Shown in pieces: positions 51,697-63,873 of a stretch of DNA of 64,000 bases. The stretch lies in NCBI RefSeq assembly GCF_021155775.2, contig NC_060233.1, forward strand, positions 310,001 through 374,000, read 5' to 3'. The position numbers and the translations under genes are program-made. How positions within the stretch are numbered: position 1 is the first letter of the stretch; each line of letters opens with the position of its first letter. Source of the stretch: Neodiprion pinetum. Taxonomy: Eukaryota; Arthropoda; Insecta; Hymenoptera; Diprionidae. Under the pieces are notes generated by a model. The model was not told where the DNA came from and searched no databases. It saw only the letters and a program-made list of their open reading frames with translations.

Positions 51697-54600
51697 TTAT
51701 TTTTTAAATCTGAGGTTGACGAGAGCTCGATATGGCTTCGGGCTGATCGTTACGCCGTCGATAAATTCAATCGTCGGTTTTGTTTCTCCGGGCACAACCG
51801 AAAATGTAAACGTTTGCAAAAGTGTAGCTGTCAATAGAAATACGTTACTTTTCGCCAATACTTCGCCTATGCAGCGGTGCTTGCCTGAAATAATAAATGT
51901 AGACAGATATAATTTCTCTGTGCAGACTAAATTTTACTTACTTTTCCCGTATAATTTACCGGGATTTACCGTAACTAAAGGGCAGAAATCGACTGGGTAT
52001 AGTAATCGTTCCGGCGTCGTTGATGAACCTTTCTGGTCGAAAAATCTCGGGATCTTCCCAAAATTCGTCCATCAATATTCCATTGAAATTCACAACAATC
52101 ATTGTGTCCTAGAAATTTGACATGATATGACTCGCAATACACTCGTACACTATACTCTCCGTCCAAGAATTTGGACAGAAGCGGGATTATAATGTAATGT
52201 ATTGATCAAAAATTCGTAATGTGCAAAATTTCATTCAAATACGTGATGATAGTATTTCTACTATTCTATTGGAATTGAAATTCAGAATAATTAAACTATG
52301 GTCGTGTCACTTTTTCCAACAAACCGAAGGGTTTCAAATAATTTTTTTCGATCAGACAATATCCGCGTATCATACACTAATTTTATTCGCAGGATTGTAG
52401 CCTTTCACAAAAACGAGGTTGAAGTTAGTAACGTTACCGTAACGAAACATTGGAAAAAATGCACTATTTTCCAATTTTAGAATGACCGAGTTTTAGAAAT
52501 ATGAGGATATCCTGCCTTATTACGACTTACTGAATATCAGAAGATTCTAAACCTGCGGAATCACGAATTTGCTCAACATCTAACGGTACGATAATGTCAC
52601 CAGCTTCAACATGATTCAAAAATGACACTACAATCTCTAAGAAAACCATGATGTGATGATGTTGATGTGTTTTTACCTTTGGTATTCGATAGCCAGCAAT
52701 GACCGTGTCTTTTAACGCTCTGTGAGGAATGTTCATCGTTCTGCCCATGAACATTCTCAACGACTCCAAAACAATCGCGTCGACATACGGCATTCTGTAT
52801 TTCACAACACTTGATTACATTCATTGATCCGACAATTTATGTAGCATCTATTTTTTTCATATTATATCATACCTAGGTCGATCGGCTAGCGTGGGTAATC
52901 GGTCCCTTCCAACAACCGCGTCGATTTCCCGCTGCGCTTTTTCTTGAACCTCCGGGCAAAGCACGAGGTATAAAAAACACGTTTCCAATGCTTTGGAGGT
53001 GGTCTCAGAGCCTGCTATGAACAAATCTAAGCAGGTTGCCAGCAGCTGAGATTCTGTGTAAGATTATTATTTTACTGGGACTTATTTCATATACGTATTT
53101 TCATATTTCAGAAAAAATCGGACGGAAATGTGAATCAGACGTGTATGACCGGTAATTTTTAAACGCACCTGTATAACTTTCACTGTTACTTGTTCGCAGT
53201 CGCATATTTATGTAAGCGTCCATCAAATCCCTGACCTGGGACGGATTGAAAGTTGTTTTATGATTTTCCAACTCTTCCTGAAATATTTTTAAGGATAATA
53301 TTGTAAAACGAAAATGCTCCACCAGCTGGCTACTTGTCGTAGAATTACGCTCGCAGCCTCATCATAATTCACTTACATTGAGAAAATCCCATATGTGCTG
53401 ATGCACGTCTAAAAATTGTTTGTAGCCAGACATTTCTGGCGCGAGAATTCTCAAAATTGGGAAGTAACCGAAGAGACACCCGGTCATGTCGACATCTTTC
53501 AATAAGTTGTTGAGTAATCTCTGTAGGTGTAATAACTTCTTGTCTTCGTTACTATATCTGTAAAAAGTTGGTCAAATTGAGCCTCGAATTTACTTTAGGC
53601 ATATTAATTAATGTTTCGAGACCGATGAAATTTACCTTATCATTTTCTTTACAAAACTGTAATCTACGTCACTGACGAGAGAACAGAAAAATCATGTCTA
53701 TTCGCAATATCTCTCACCTCTTTCCGGCTATCATTTCCCACAGGGTGTTCAAAACAGGAACGCCGAAAACTTCGTTCATCGAAATGATCATTTCTCCCGA
53801 CTCTGACAATTTCCTGACTTCGTCGTAGTCCTCAGGTTTAACGTACATGTCTTCAATTTTCAAGGTGGTCTTTGGACTGGTCCGAACATCGTTTGACCCA
53901 TGATTCGAATCCTTCGAGTCGGGGTGACTTTTTTCCTTTTCGTCAATCGCGCCGTTACTCCCAAGCTGGTATATTTGACCACTGTTGATGCGACTGCGAC
54001 AGCAATCATCCCTGGGCTCCGTGCTCGGAGTTGAGTCTCGCTTCTTTGTTCGGGAAATTTTTTTCAAATGTTCAACAAGGTGAACGGCTTCTGCTTCGAT
54101 CAACGAAGCCATCGTATCGCGACCGAAACCAAATTCTCGCAGGTGACGGAGTAAAAATCGACGCTGTTCTACCCAGAAAGAACCATCGGTAACAAGGATT
54201 CCTAAAAAGTTCAAGCGATAGCACATTGCATTCTCGATTCTCTGTATATCTTTCAAATAAAATTCTTGTTCGCTATGGCAGATTTTCAAGTAGTCCCGCC
54301 TAATACGTGTTCAAAGACCTTGGCGTTGCCCCCTTGTTCTAGCCTGATAGAAGAATCCATCTGGCCGACCATCGCAGTCCTCGTTGTTCAGCATTGACTG
54401 AATAGTCTCGTAGTCATTTAGTACGACTATGCGGTCTCCCCCGATCTTTATGCCAAATATCGGACCGTATCTCTTCGAAAGAACCATGCACGCCTTGTAC
54501 AAACACCCCGTCGCCTTTCGTATACGAGATACTTCCAGAGCCGAGCCGATGATGGGCCACCATATTGGTCCTAGGACATATTGTTTTTACATGCTTGTAT

Positions 54601-54715
54601 AAACCATCAACCGAACGCGTGGTACGTTACCTGGAGGGAAGCCCTTCGGTTTACGCAACCCTATGTAAAAGTAGAGGAACGCTAAGATCGTTATTGAAAT
54701 GGTCTGCAAGAACAT
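51697..54715 (-). CDS. Cytochrome P450, CYP2 clan (CYP303-like)
   Basis: Nine exons (minus): 54631-54715, 54319-54570, 53718-54201, 53377-53557, 53169-53277, 52873-53053, 52677-52794, 51970-52108, 51697-51884; total 578 aa, against about 500 for most insect P450s. Microsomal type: an N-terminal anchor (ISITILAFLYFYIGL), the hinge KPKGFPPGP, C-helix WVEQRRF, I-helix AGSETTS, K-helix ESLR, PERF, and the heme loop FSYGKHRCIGE with the cysteine ligand. The extra length is an acidic, charged insertion at about residues 161-248, between the C-helix and FGVPVLNTLW. The CYP2 clan fits; within it, CYP303A1 is my best guess from GRPDGFF and the following exon, but CYP304/305/15 are not excluded. Intron 7 (52109-52676) holds an inverted-repeat element. 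The exon 2 donor (GTCTTT) is weak but forced by phase. Confidence 0.88.
52419..52609. mobile_element. MITE-like inverted-repeat element, copy 2 (P450 intron 7)
   Basis: A 191-bp unit with the same left end as copy 1 (TTGAAGTTAGTAACGTTA, then CCGTAACGAAACATTGG) and an inverted right end TTGAAGCTGGTGACATTATC. Interior landmarks shared with copy 1 are CGAGTTTTAGAAATATGAG versus CGAAATACGAG, TTATTACG, and CAGAAGATTCTAAA versus CAGATGATTCTAAA. No coding capacity. It lies wholly in the intron. Confidence 0.65.
53795..54058 (-). other. Acidic, charged insertion within the P450
   Basis: About 88 codons rich in K, D, E, S, P and N (for example DEKEKSHPDSKDSNHG) inside one exon. The frame stays open, and exon phases on both sides fit the P450 fold, so it looks like a genuine surface loop and not a retained intron. 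It sits after the C/D-helix region, on the side expected to face the cytosol. Confidence 0.6.
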
Positions 54716-55683
54716 CCTGCAAATAGAAAAGAAAGTGTAAATGCTCTAGGAAAATCTCTAAATGTAGACTATCTACCTCTAGTCTTACGTACACTGCAAT
54801 GTTACGCAATGATAATCTGCGCCTTAGTTTGCCCTGTATCTTTACAACGTATACTCGAATAACGTTCCATATAAGAAATAAGTCAAATTCAAACGGTCCC
54901 ATAAAAGAGCATATTTTTCATCTAACTTGTATATGGGTTAATTGCTGCATAAGTTAGGAAAACGGATAGGGATAAAAAGTCTTTTCAACGAATTCTCTTC
55001 TTCTGCGTATATATAATTCAAGTATGACGCATGACGTTTTTCCGGAAGAATATGTCGCAGATAAGTGTCTATGTATAAGAGTGAAACTGGTATATTCTCT
55101 CGCGGACGGAGAAAGTTGTGCATACGAGGCAACACTGAAATTATGGTCACCATTCGCTGCCATAATTCTGCAGTGTAGTTATGCAACTATATAATGGTCC
55201 ATATTTTTGTTCACTGCAGTGTACCATTCTAACAATAATGAACGTCATAAATTATTCTGAAACTATTGAACACAATATTTTTTCGCTATTAAAAATTAAT
55301 GTATAGAGAGAAGTCCGGAAAGATGTTTTCTGTATTGCGTCGCTACAGTAAAACGAATCTAATTTTATCGACATTACTAACAGTTTGGTTAAAAGATTTA
55401 CGAAACTTCTGTTACTTTTAAACGTGCATTAGCTGGTAGAAAATTTTCTGTAAACACATCAGCACATGTCAAGATCTGCAATATTTTCGTCTAAAATATT
55501 CTTTTACAACGTGGGCTGTTTCCACGACCGCGACGGGGTGGAAAGTGTAAACGCTCAATTTGCTGACAGCATTCAAATTGTATGATATTTATGCTCACCT
55601 GCAATGCAGAGTACCGTAATCGTTGTTCGATGTGCGGAGAAAATCTAACTACTAATACTCGTAGTCAAGTCTACGGATGCGAA

Positions 55684-56211
55684 TTATCGCGAGGCTTGAC
55701 CCCCTACTCTGGAAGTAGTTTCGCTTTTCCAGCCTTCTAATTGAACTTTTTCTGATTCTCGTAACGTATATAGAGACGAGATTATAATGTCGAAGCAAGG
55801 GAGGGCGTCAGAGATCATCTCTCTCAAATTTGTCTTCATCATATAGAAGACAATTTCTTGTGATAAACAAAAGTCCAGACACGAACATTTCGCGATTTCT
55901 ATAATTATTGTATAACGTATATTTTCCATGCTACCGTTCTGGTTACATGGTGAAATTGTGTATTGTATAATTGTGCTTAGGCTAGAATTAAGCTGAGATT
56001 GGGTTTCGATGAAATCGTCTGGATTTCTGATCTGTTGTAGATCTTTGCAATCTGAAAAAAAGTCTCCATGGGCACGACCCTCCGCCGTAAATAGTTTGGG
56101 CGCTAGAGACCACAGAACCTTAAACTGTTCATCCGTTATCCAGTATTCCTTTGTGGGAGAAAAAATACGAAAAAAATTATTACTTCTGATATATGAATAC
56201 AACTTAGGCAT
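55684..56211 (-). CDS. Unrecognised single-exon open frame, 175 aa
   Basis: An ATG-started, uninterrupted frame beginning MPKLYSYIRSNNFFRIF and ending SRVGGQASR. I do not recognise it. Composition looks protein-like: mixed, with hydrophobic stretches such as DALPCFDIIISSLY, charged segments and nine cysteines. It has no signal peptide or evident membrane helix. It stands alone between the P450 and METTL17 with no clear promoter. It could be an orphan gene, an exon of a longer gene, a decayed element or chance in AT-rich DNA. Confidence 0.25.
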   Translation of the reverse strand: MPKLYSYIRSNNFFRIFSPTKEYWITDEQFKVLWSLAPKLFTAEGRAHGDFFSDCKDLQQIRNPDDFIETQSQLNSSLSTIIQYTISPCNQNGSMENIRYTIIIEIAKCSCLDFCLSQEIVFYMMKTNLREMISDALPCFDIIISSLYTLRESEKVQLEGWKSETTSRVGGQASR

Positions 56212-56473
56212 GTGACCGGTTATGGCCACTTTAAGTTTATGGACACATCCCCTTCTCCAACCTCAATTTTACATGGTGGGAAATTGGGAAAATTTTTACC
56301 GCATATAAAATAGCCACGCAACAGTTATGCCTAAAGATTGGCATCCAAAGATACACCCGTGTACTGTTTAGCCGGTATTAAAAAGGGCGCAGTTTACATT
56401 TGAAACAATTAGGCAAGATCAAATGGATGAGATTACGACGTGTATTCATTAATGATATACCTATATTTACACG

Positions 56474-56479
56474 TTTATT
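56474..56479 (-). other. Poly(A) signal AATAAA for METTL17
   Basis: AATAAA on the minus strand, about 45 bases past the METTL17 stop. Confidence 0.6.
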
Positions 56480-56523
56480 ATTTACATTGTCAATCGTGTT
56501 ACAAAAATATTTAATCTTAACAT

Positions 56524-58858
56524 TTAATCACTGGAGGCTGGTTCTTCTGGATCTATGATTTGAAGAGGCAGTTTGTCCCCCCAATCGCTGTGTCTGGCAC
56601 ATTTGTATAGCGGTCTGTAATCATTGAAGATTAATATGCTACCGTGTAACACGAAGCTTAGTTTAAACGGTAAGTTGACGTCTATTTTTCAGTAACGTAG
56701 GCGTAACGCTATCGAGAAATAGGCACAAGTGCGTAATTCATACGTATTGGATTGGCGGGTGTGGGACAGGGACGTTTTTGTGAAACTTGACTCACGCAGT
56801 ACTTTCAAAATCACGCGAAACAGAACTTCGTTTGGCACAACAACTCTTACTCACTTTCCGTGCTTACTGGCTGTGAAGACAATCTCCTCGAGTTTCCCTG
56901 TCGCTGTACAGATCCGACACATCGTATGCTTTGAACGAACCAAACTTGGTCTGACAAGTCTGGGCCACTGTGGATCATCTGCAGGACGCTCACCTATCGC
57001 CAAAAATATCGTAGTTTAATTTTTATCCTGATAAAATGCAGGATCGAGAAAAGGAAGGGAAAAGAAAAAATCACTGAAAGAATAACCTTTCTTAAGGACG
57101 ACGTACGAATATCGTTCCTTTTTCAATTCTGATTGTTTTCCTACCGACACGGTGAAATAAGATGATTGGAAGTTACATGGTGTTTTGTCAACGATATATC
57201 TCGGGCAGATGATGTCGTGGGGACACTGAAATCAATCCGTTTATCCGTGAAAACTTCATAGACTATTGACATTGACTAGCGATAAGATTTGACTGCAGCC
57301 GTACACTGTGGACAGCTGCTTTCGGCTACTTACTGGTGCGAAGACGTGAAACGGATTCGGATTGTCAGTCTCCAAGGATTTACTGGACATATCCAAAACA
57401 AAGTCACGGGCCTCGTTTACAATCTGTACACATTAACGACACGAAATAGAAGCAGGCTTGAACTCATAGCGTTCAAGTGATCTTAAATACATATATATAA
57501 AATGATGGCAAATGGAAATTTACTATCAGTCTATGATTTTTCATATTTATGTATGCTCAGTTTATGGATTTGCGCAATGGAAAATAGTGTAAGGTGAGTA
57601 CCCTGAATCCCGCATTTGTTCCCTGTTCAACGATGATTAAATAGTTGTTAGTCCGCATCCAAAGATTTAAAACTACTTCAAGCCTTGCTTGCGCGTTCGG
57701 CAACTCCATTAACGAAAATGCCGAAACGACGATGTCTGATTTTATCTGAAACATGGAAGAATAGGTTTGAAAACGAAGTTAACCAGCTGATGAGTTTACG
57801 GTATTGAGTTTAGCTGATTAATCTCACCCTTGCTGACGATGGTAAAAATTGCCGAAAGTAAACTTCCTTGAGCTTGGACGGGTGATTCGCTATTATGGAT
57901 TCCGCCAAGCGATGCATGTCTCCCGAAGAATCTACGCAGTAATATTCATTCAACGATGTTATCCAGAACTGAGACGCCGCCCTAGGACAAAAAGGAAAAT
58001 TTTTTTTAACTCGGTATAAGACCCCTTTCCTCCAATATTTTCGATAAGAAGGAATTAACCTACCATGTGACTGTGCCGATTCCAGATCCAAAGTCAAACA
58101 ACGCTTTCGGCTGAAATTCTTTATCAGCCAGGTGTATCTCGTTAAATATCTGATATAATACTGAATATTCCTGAGCTCCACGAGCCAGCATGTAACATAG
58201 GCTTTTGTAAGCATCGTATTCCACAGCAACCCAAGCGTAAACCCGCTGCTTCAATTTAATTTTAACGTTATACTGATTTCTTTTCCAAAACTCGTCTATT
58301 TCATCGTTAGATAATTTACTTAGATCGACTTTTCTCGACACTAATTCTTGCACTTCCGTTAGTTTATCAACAAATTCATGTTTTTCCAAGGGTGGGTGGC
58401 GCTGTTTTAAATAATTAGCTAGGATGCCAGCCACTTTGCGCAGAGGTTTCACTGGATGATCTGCGACGTGAATTTATAATTAATTAGGGATTCATTAACG
58501 CGTTGTGTCCCAACTCAATCGCAGTGCAGACAGTGAATTTTAAATCTAAACAAACAAGAGAAACAAGGATTCGAATACCTGCGGTAGCTTCAACCATCGC
58601 TTTTTCGATCCATTCCGGTAATTGCATGGCTCGTGACTTTATTATTCCGGGATGTCGTTTTGGATTGAGCTCATCTGTTTCTATTTGTTTATTCACACTC
58701 TCGTCAATTTTCACCATCGCCCTCGCCGATGCCTGAGACGCAAAGACGAATTTTACATTATCTATTAGGATTTAATTGTAATTAAGATACTCGACTTGTT
58801 ATTCAAACCTCACCCATCGCTTCTGTATGGTTTCCAGTGCCGTAAATCTTCGCAACAT
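56524..58858 (-). CDS. METTL17: METTL17, mitochondrial ribosome assembly methyltransferase-like protein
   Basis: Nine exons (minus): 58814-58858, 58579-58732, 58064-58460, 57828-57981, 57602-57745, 57334-57423, 57087-57225, 56855-56993, 56524-56614; total 450 aa (human 456). METTL17 (yeast Rsm22) binds the mitochondrial small ribosomal subunit during assembly and belongs to the S-adenosylmethionine methyltransferase fold. The N-terminus MLRRFTALETIQKRW is basic and hydroxylated, as expected for a mitochondrial presequence. The Rossmann glycine loop is FDFGSGIGTVTWAA; then DIVVSAFSLMELPN and YLIIVEQGTNAGF. CPHDIIC, TPC and MCRIC provide the cysteines known to hold a 4Fe-4S cluster in this family. 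GKPLYKCARHSDWGD lies near the C-terminus. Divergent from XPR1 with only 447 bp between starts. Confidence 0.94.
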
Positions 58859-59305
58859 TGTTACTGAAAGAAATTTTATTCATTATAAAAATCATCGAGC
58901 TTCGCTTGCCTGCTTGTTCAAAACAATTACGTCTGATACGAAATTTTTCGTTTGAAAGACCCGTAATGTAAATGAAAATGGAAACCACTAACGTTATCTA
59001 GTTTAATTCCTTTGAAATTGTGCGCTTCGCTTCTTATATTTTCTCAAGTAGTTTCTGCTCTAGAATTTTTATAGTCTATGCAAGGACATAACCCAAAATA
59101 CCGCATCCATTCAAATGCATACTCATGAGCTATCTACACATACTTGTGTGTGTATGTCAGATCTGTTTGCCAACCGTTTACGGTTTATAAATAAGTCGAT
59201 GAGTCTTGAAAGACAGATTCGAGGATGGGAATTCAATTTACCAGCGTAGCTCAAGAGGACCAGTTTTGATTGAAATATAGAAACGAACGCGACAAGTGCG
59301 ATACA
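58859..59305. promoter_or_regulatory. Divergent promoter region, METTL17 / XPR1
   Basis: 447 bp separate the two start codons, so a shared bidirectional promoter is likely unless XPR1 has an upstream noncoding exon. No TATA box is obvious; an AT-rich block at about 58980-59060 is central. Confidence 0.5.
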
Positions 59306-62300
59306 ATGAAATTCGCGGAACACTTGGGCGCTCATATAACTCCGGAATGGAGAAAACAGTACATTAATTACGAGGTAACCAGATAGTTGATGAAATCATA
59401 GTTTTATATCACGCATGTATATAGCAGAGTGTCTTGACCGTTTGAAATGACATGGAGAATTGAGTTTCCATTCATGTAACCCACGTCCAAATACATCTAA
59501 TATCCAATATTACATTTACTTACAGAATTCGTTCTAGATTACACTACTCTGACTCTGTCGTACCGTCCTGTTTATTGATTGATAATAATTTTTCAAAACG
59601 ATTTCTCGTGTACTACACCGGTTGTTTCAAGTAATAACTAGTTATAACCTAAAACATAAACAGATCAGAGTATCTTCGAAACACGCTCTCCAATACAGAC
59701 TCATCGAGTCTGTGCGTGGTGAACACTGTAAGACAATGAACAAATATCCAATAAGAGGTTCGACTCAGACAAGAATCTTGACAATTTTCCTCCAGGCACT
59801 TTCCAGGCCAACATCCCTGGCCATAATCTTGTATACACGCGATCTGGTGGTGAAAGCTTATAATAATAAAAAGGCGGTAGGCCACTGAGGTTTCAATTCA
59901 AATATTGCATCGACTTTTATGCGCTTTTTCAAAATTGACGATTGATTGACGAACACAAGTGAAAATTTCGAAGGAGAATCGTTGATAATTAGTGTTAAAT
60001 AAAAAATGATAAAAACGCTGTTTTGATTAAGGAAATGAAGGCCTTGTTGTACGCTGCGATCGAACAAGCTCCAGCGGTAGAAGCTATCGAACCGCATGTT
60101 TTGGAAAGGTATTTCAGTAAATTTGACGAAACTTTCTTTCACTATTGTGACAAGGAGCTGGCAAAAATCAACACGTTTTATTCAGGTGATTAATAAATTG
60201 TGCATGACTCACAGTATTATTGCTTACATACTTGGCGTGAATTGAAAAAAAAATATCCGATCTTTAAATCGAAACTGGTTTCTGCAGAGAAGTTGGCGGA
60301 GGCGATGCGTAGATACGCAACCCTTACAAGTGAGCTGAGTGGAGTTCAAACCGTCGTCGACGAAGTGAAATCCGGTGGCCGTAAAGGCCCGTATAATGGA
60401 CGCATTATTCACAAGAAGCCAGTACCGGCGCGTAAGATTCGGGAATTGAAACTTGCCTTTTCCGAGTTTTATCTTTCGCTGATACTGCTTCAAAATTATC
60501 AAAATCTGAACTTCACCGGGTTCAGAAAAATCTTGAAGAAACATGACAAAGTGCGTTGCATATCGGTTCATAAATATTCGATATCACTTGATACATTAAC
60601 AGTGTGTGCATAATATCATATCATATTCTGCAGATGCAGATAACGCGTAAGATTTCATATATATTACAATCGGGAAATGGATGATTTCAGTTGTTAAACG
60701 TTGAAGTAGGGTCGAAATGGAGAGCAGAGCACGTCGAGGGCGCGTTATTTCATATTCACAAAGACATCGACAGACTGATTGGTGAAACGGAGGCAGTATT
60801 CACCCGCGATTTAGAACACGGTGATCGTCAACGAGCAATGAAACGTCTACGTGTCCCGCCCTTGGGAGAGCAACTCTCGCCCTGGATAACGTTCAAAGTC
60901 GGCCTCTTTTCCGGGGCCTTTGTAGTCCTACTCGTGGCCGTTGTGCTTTCCGGTAATGATGAGCCAGGGCAAAGCGAGAAATACCTTTTTTTTGCAAAAA
61001 CAATTTGTCCACACGGAAGTAATCTGCGTCGTTACAACTTGACCAATAAAAATTTTATTGGAAAAAAGGTATTTCTACCCTTTGCTCGATTGGTTTCGAC
61101 ACCCCCTCAATACTAAGGTGAAGGGATCCAAGGATCAATTGCATCAACTCAATTTTATCACAGGGGCCTATAACAACGACAGAAGTGACTGGAGGGTATT
61201 GTGTAGGCTCTACCGTGGTCCGTTCTTGATGATACAATTCTTTTTTCTCATGGGAATAAATGTTTACGGATGGAGATCCTCAGGGGTTAACCACGTGTTA
61301 ATCTTCGAATTAGACCCACGAAATCATTTGTCGGAGCAGGTTAGATAATACTTCCATTACACGTACCATATCCATAAACAACGGGAAATATAAAAATAAG
61401 ACCAATTCAGCCGTCGATCGATCATCAATTCGTACTAATTCTCATTTTCAGCACATCATTGAAATGGCGAGTATTTTTGGAATCGTTTGGACCTTGTCGG
61501 TGCTCGGCTTTTTATACAGCGACAATTTAGGAGTCTCCCCATTTGTACAGCCGGTAATTTGACAAAGCGGAGATTGGGCCAAAGTGGATTTTCTAGACAA
61601 TATTACGATTCTCGAGGGTCTGTTAATCCTTCGCCAGTAATGGCTCTCCCTTTCGAGTTGTAGGGGTATCAACTTATTTGTCATCTAAGAATGGAAAGAA
61701 GCAAATCCACTCTGCCCTAGTCACTTCCTATACTAACTTGACGATATTCAATACTTATTCGCCAATTGACAATGCCGTTAGTTGGTCTCGATTGAATATT
61801 CAATCATACAATGAGAGTAACCTTTAATTCGCGCAGGTTCTGCTGTATGCAGGATTAATGGCATTCCTTTTCAACCCGACGAAAACTCTGCGACACGAGG
61901 CTAGATTTTGGGCGTTGCGAGTCATGGGGCGAATATTTTGTGCGCCATTCTTTTACGTGGGATTCGCCGACTTTTGGCTTGCCGATCAGCTCAACTCCCT
62001 TCAAATCGTCTTCCTTGATTTGCAGTACTTTGTCTGTTTCTATACGAAGAACTCGTCATGGACCAGAGTTACGGGTGAGGAATAAATACGATACATGAAA
62101 TAATGCAATTACAGTGTGTCAGTATGAATTTCAATAGTCAATCACATTTCACATGATATAGATGCGGAAGTCTGTATATTACACGAGCACTCGATGAGGC
62201 CTTTCGTGGCCTGCCTGCCGGCGTGGTTCCGATTCGCTCAGTGCCTAAGACGGTACAGGGATACGAAAGAAATTTTCCCTCACCTGGCAAACGCATCGAA

Positions 62301-63873
62301 ATACGCTACGAGCTTTTTCGTCGTCATCTTCTCATACCTTCACCTCGCGTACGCCAGTAAGCGATCGCCTGGTGTATAATTCTTTTACGTTAAACTCTGT
62401 CGCAATTATTGGAAAATGTCCTCATGACGTCAGAGCCTAATAGTGGGCGCCATTGTACCACCGCATAACCTAAGTTTTTCATTTTAATAGTGGCAAATCG
62501 TAAAATTCTTGGTCTTTGAAATTACTCATGTCACATAAATGAGTGAATCGTAATCAATAATATACATGTTCTATTATCCACGCGCGAAAAAATACGGTCA
62601 ACGGTCAGCTGTCAGCCTGGTTGCATTGGTTTGATTTTTTTCCACCAGACGACGCATCGCAAGGTGACTATCCCAATAACTTATAATGATTTCCGTGCCT
62701 GCAGATCGTTACCAAACAACAACGCAGAACCCGTATTTCTACCTCTGGGTTGTCGCGAGCGTTGTTAGTTCCTGCTTCGCCTATACTTGGGACGTTAAAT
62801 TAGACTGGGGCCTACTCGAAGTGCGAAAAGGCGAGAACAAGTTTCTTCGCGAAGAGATTGTTTACTCCTCGCCGGTAAGTTTATTTTCTCTCAGAATTAA
62901 AACCGTTGAACAGTTTTTGCGTAATTCGAAATATTACGATCTATGCGTTTATAGAATTGTTTTACGCAATGATAACTTTTTCGGAATCGCGAACCGTGTT
63001 CGATATGCGGCACATGAGCGCTTGCAGTTTGCAGCGAACTTCAGTTTGCAACGTTATATGCGTGTGAGTGTGTATCGATTGTAAAATGATTTGGTTACGT
63101 CACGCCGCAGTATTACTACTACTTTGCGATCGTTGAAGATTTTATCCTCCGATTTGGTTGGGCATTTTCATTATCTCTCACCGAAATGGGCTACGTGCAT
63201 GCCGATCTGATGGTCTCCATCGTTGCACCCTTAGAAGTATTCAGGTGCGCATCGACGAGTGCATGGAAGATAATATACGAGGGTTTAAGAACATTGGCCA
63301 AGCTTTCATAATTGCATTTAAACTGGCTATAACAACTATGTGTGATCTTTGATGGAATTTTAGCTAAAAAAATAGCTTCAATATTTCTAAACCCTGCAGT
63401 TCGAACGTTTGATATGTACACGTATACGTAATATGTAACTAATAACGCGTCCGCATGTCTTTTAAAAGGCTTTTCATTTCCATCACATATGTGCTGTCCT
63501 ATAACCCAAATCCATATATGGTACTTGGCAAGTAACACATTTTTCTCACGTATGAACATTTATTGACGTTTTAGTCAATGTGTCAATAATCGATGCTGAT
63601 GTCATCGGTATCGCCTAGTTGCTCGGTATCAATGTAACTCAAAGTATCTCTTATCCCTGGTAAATAACATCGTATAGAAGGTACATGTGGAATTATTTGC
63701 GGCTGGAAAACGAGCACCTCAACAACGTTGGAAAGTTTCGAGCGGTAAGAGACATTTCGATTGGACCAATGCGTTATGACGAATTTACTGATCGGGGACC
63801 CGAGGGTGCCATGCGTCTTATGGACGCGGCTGATGACGACGGCGACGAAGACAGCTGCGACGGTGTGCGGTGA
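59306..63873 (+). CDS. XPR1: XPR1-like SPX/EXS phosphate exporter
   Basis: Eleven exons: 59306-59374, 60032-60185, 60288-60550, 60691-60952, 61164-61339, 61452-61553, 61837-62074, 62162-62356, 62705-62874, 63111-63244, 63681-63873; total 651 aa. XPR1 exports inorganic phosphate and senses inositol pyrophosphates through its SPX domain. SPX spans about residues 1-215: MKFAEHLGAHITPEWR, NFTGFRKILKKHDK with the lysine cluster that binds inositol pyrophosphates, and GDRQRAMKRLRVPPLGE. Several membrane helices follow, and then the EXS domain: GINVYGWRSSGVNHVLIFEL, NPTKTLRHEARFW, VGFADFWLADQLNSL, FRFAQCLRRYRDTKEIFPHL, WDVKLDWGLLE and APLEVFRRYMWNYLRLENEH. The tail is short and acidic (DAADDDGDEDS). 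All exons keep phase, and no break is seen. Insects can have XPR1 duplicates, so orthology to the single vertebrate gene is not proved. Confidence 0.93.

Larger units (their letters stand above)
54716..56523. other. P450 upstream region and gap to METTL17
   Basis: Both flanking genes are on the minus strand, so this holds the P450 promoter and the METTL17 3' UTR (AATAAA at 56474-56479, minus). The only open frame of interest is a 175-codon one at 55684-56211, listed separately. Confidence 0.5.
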
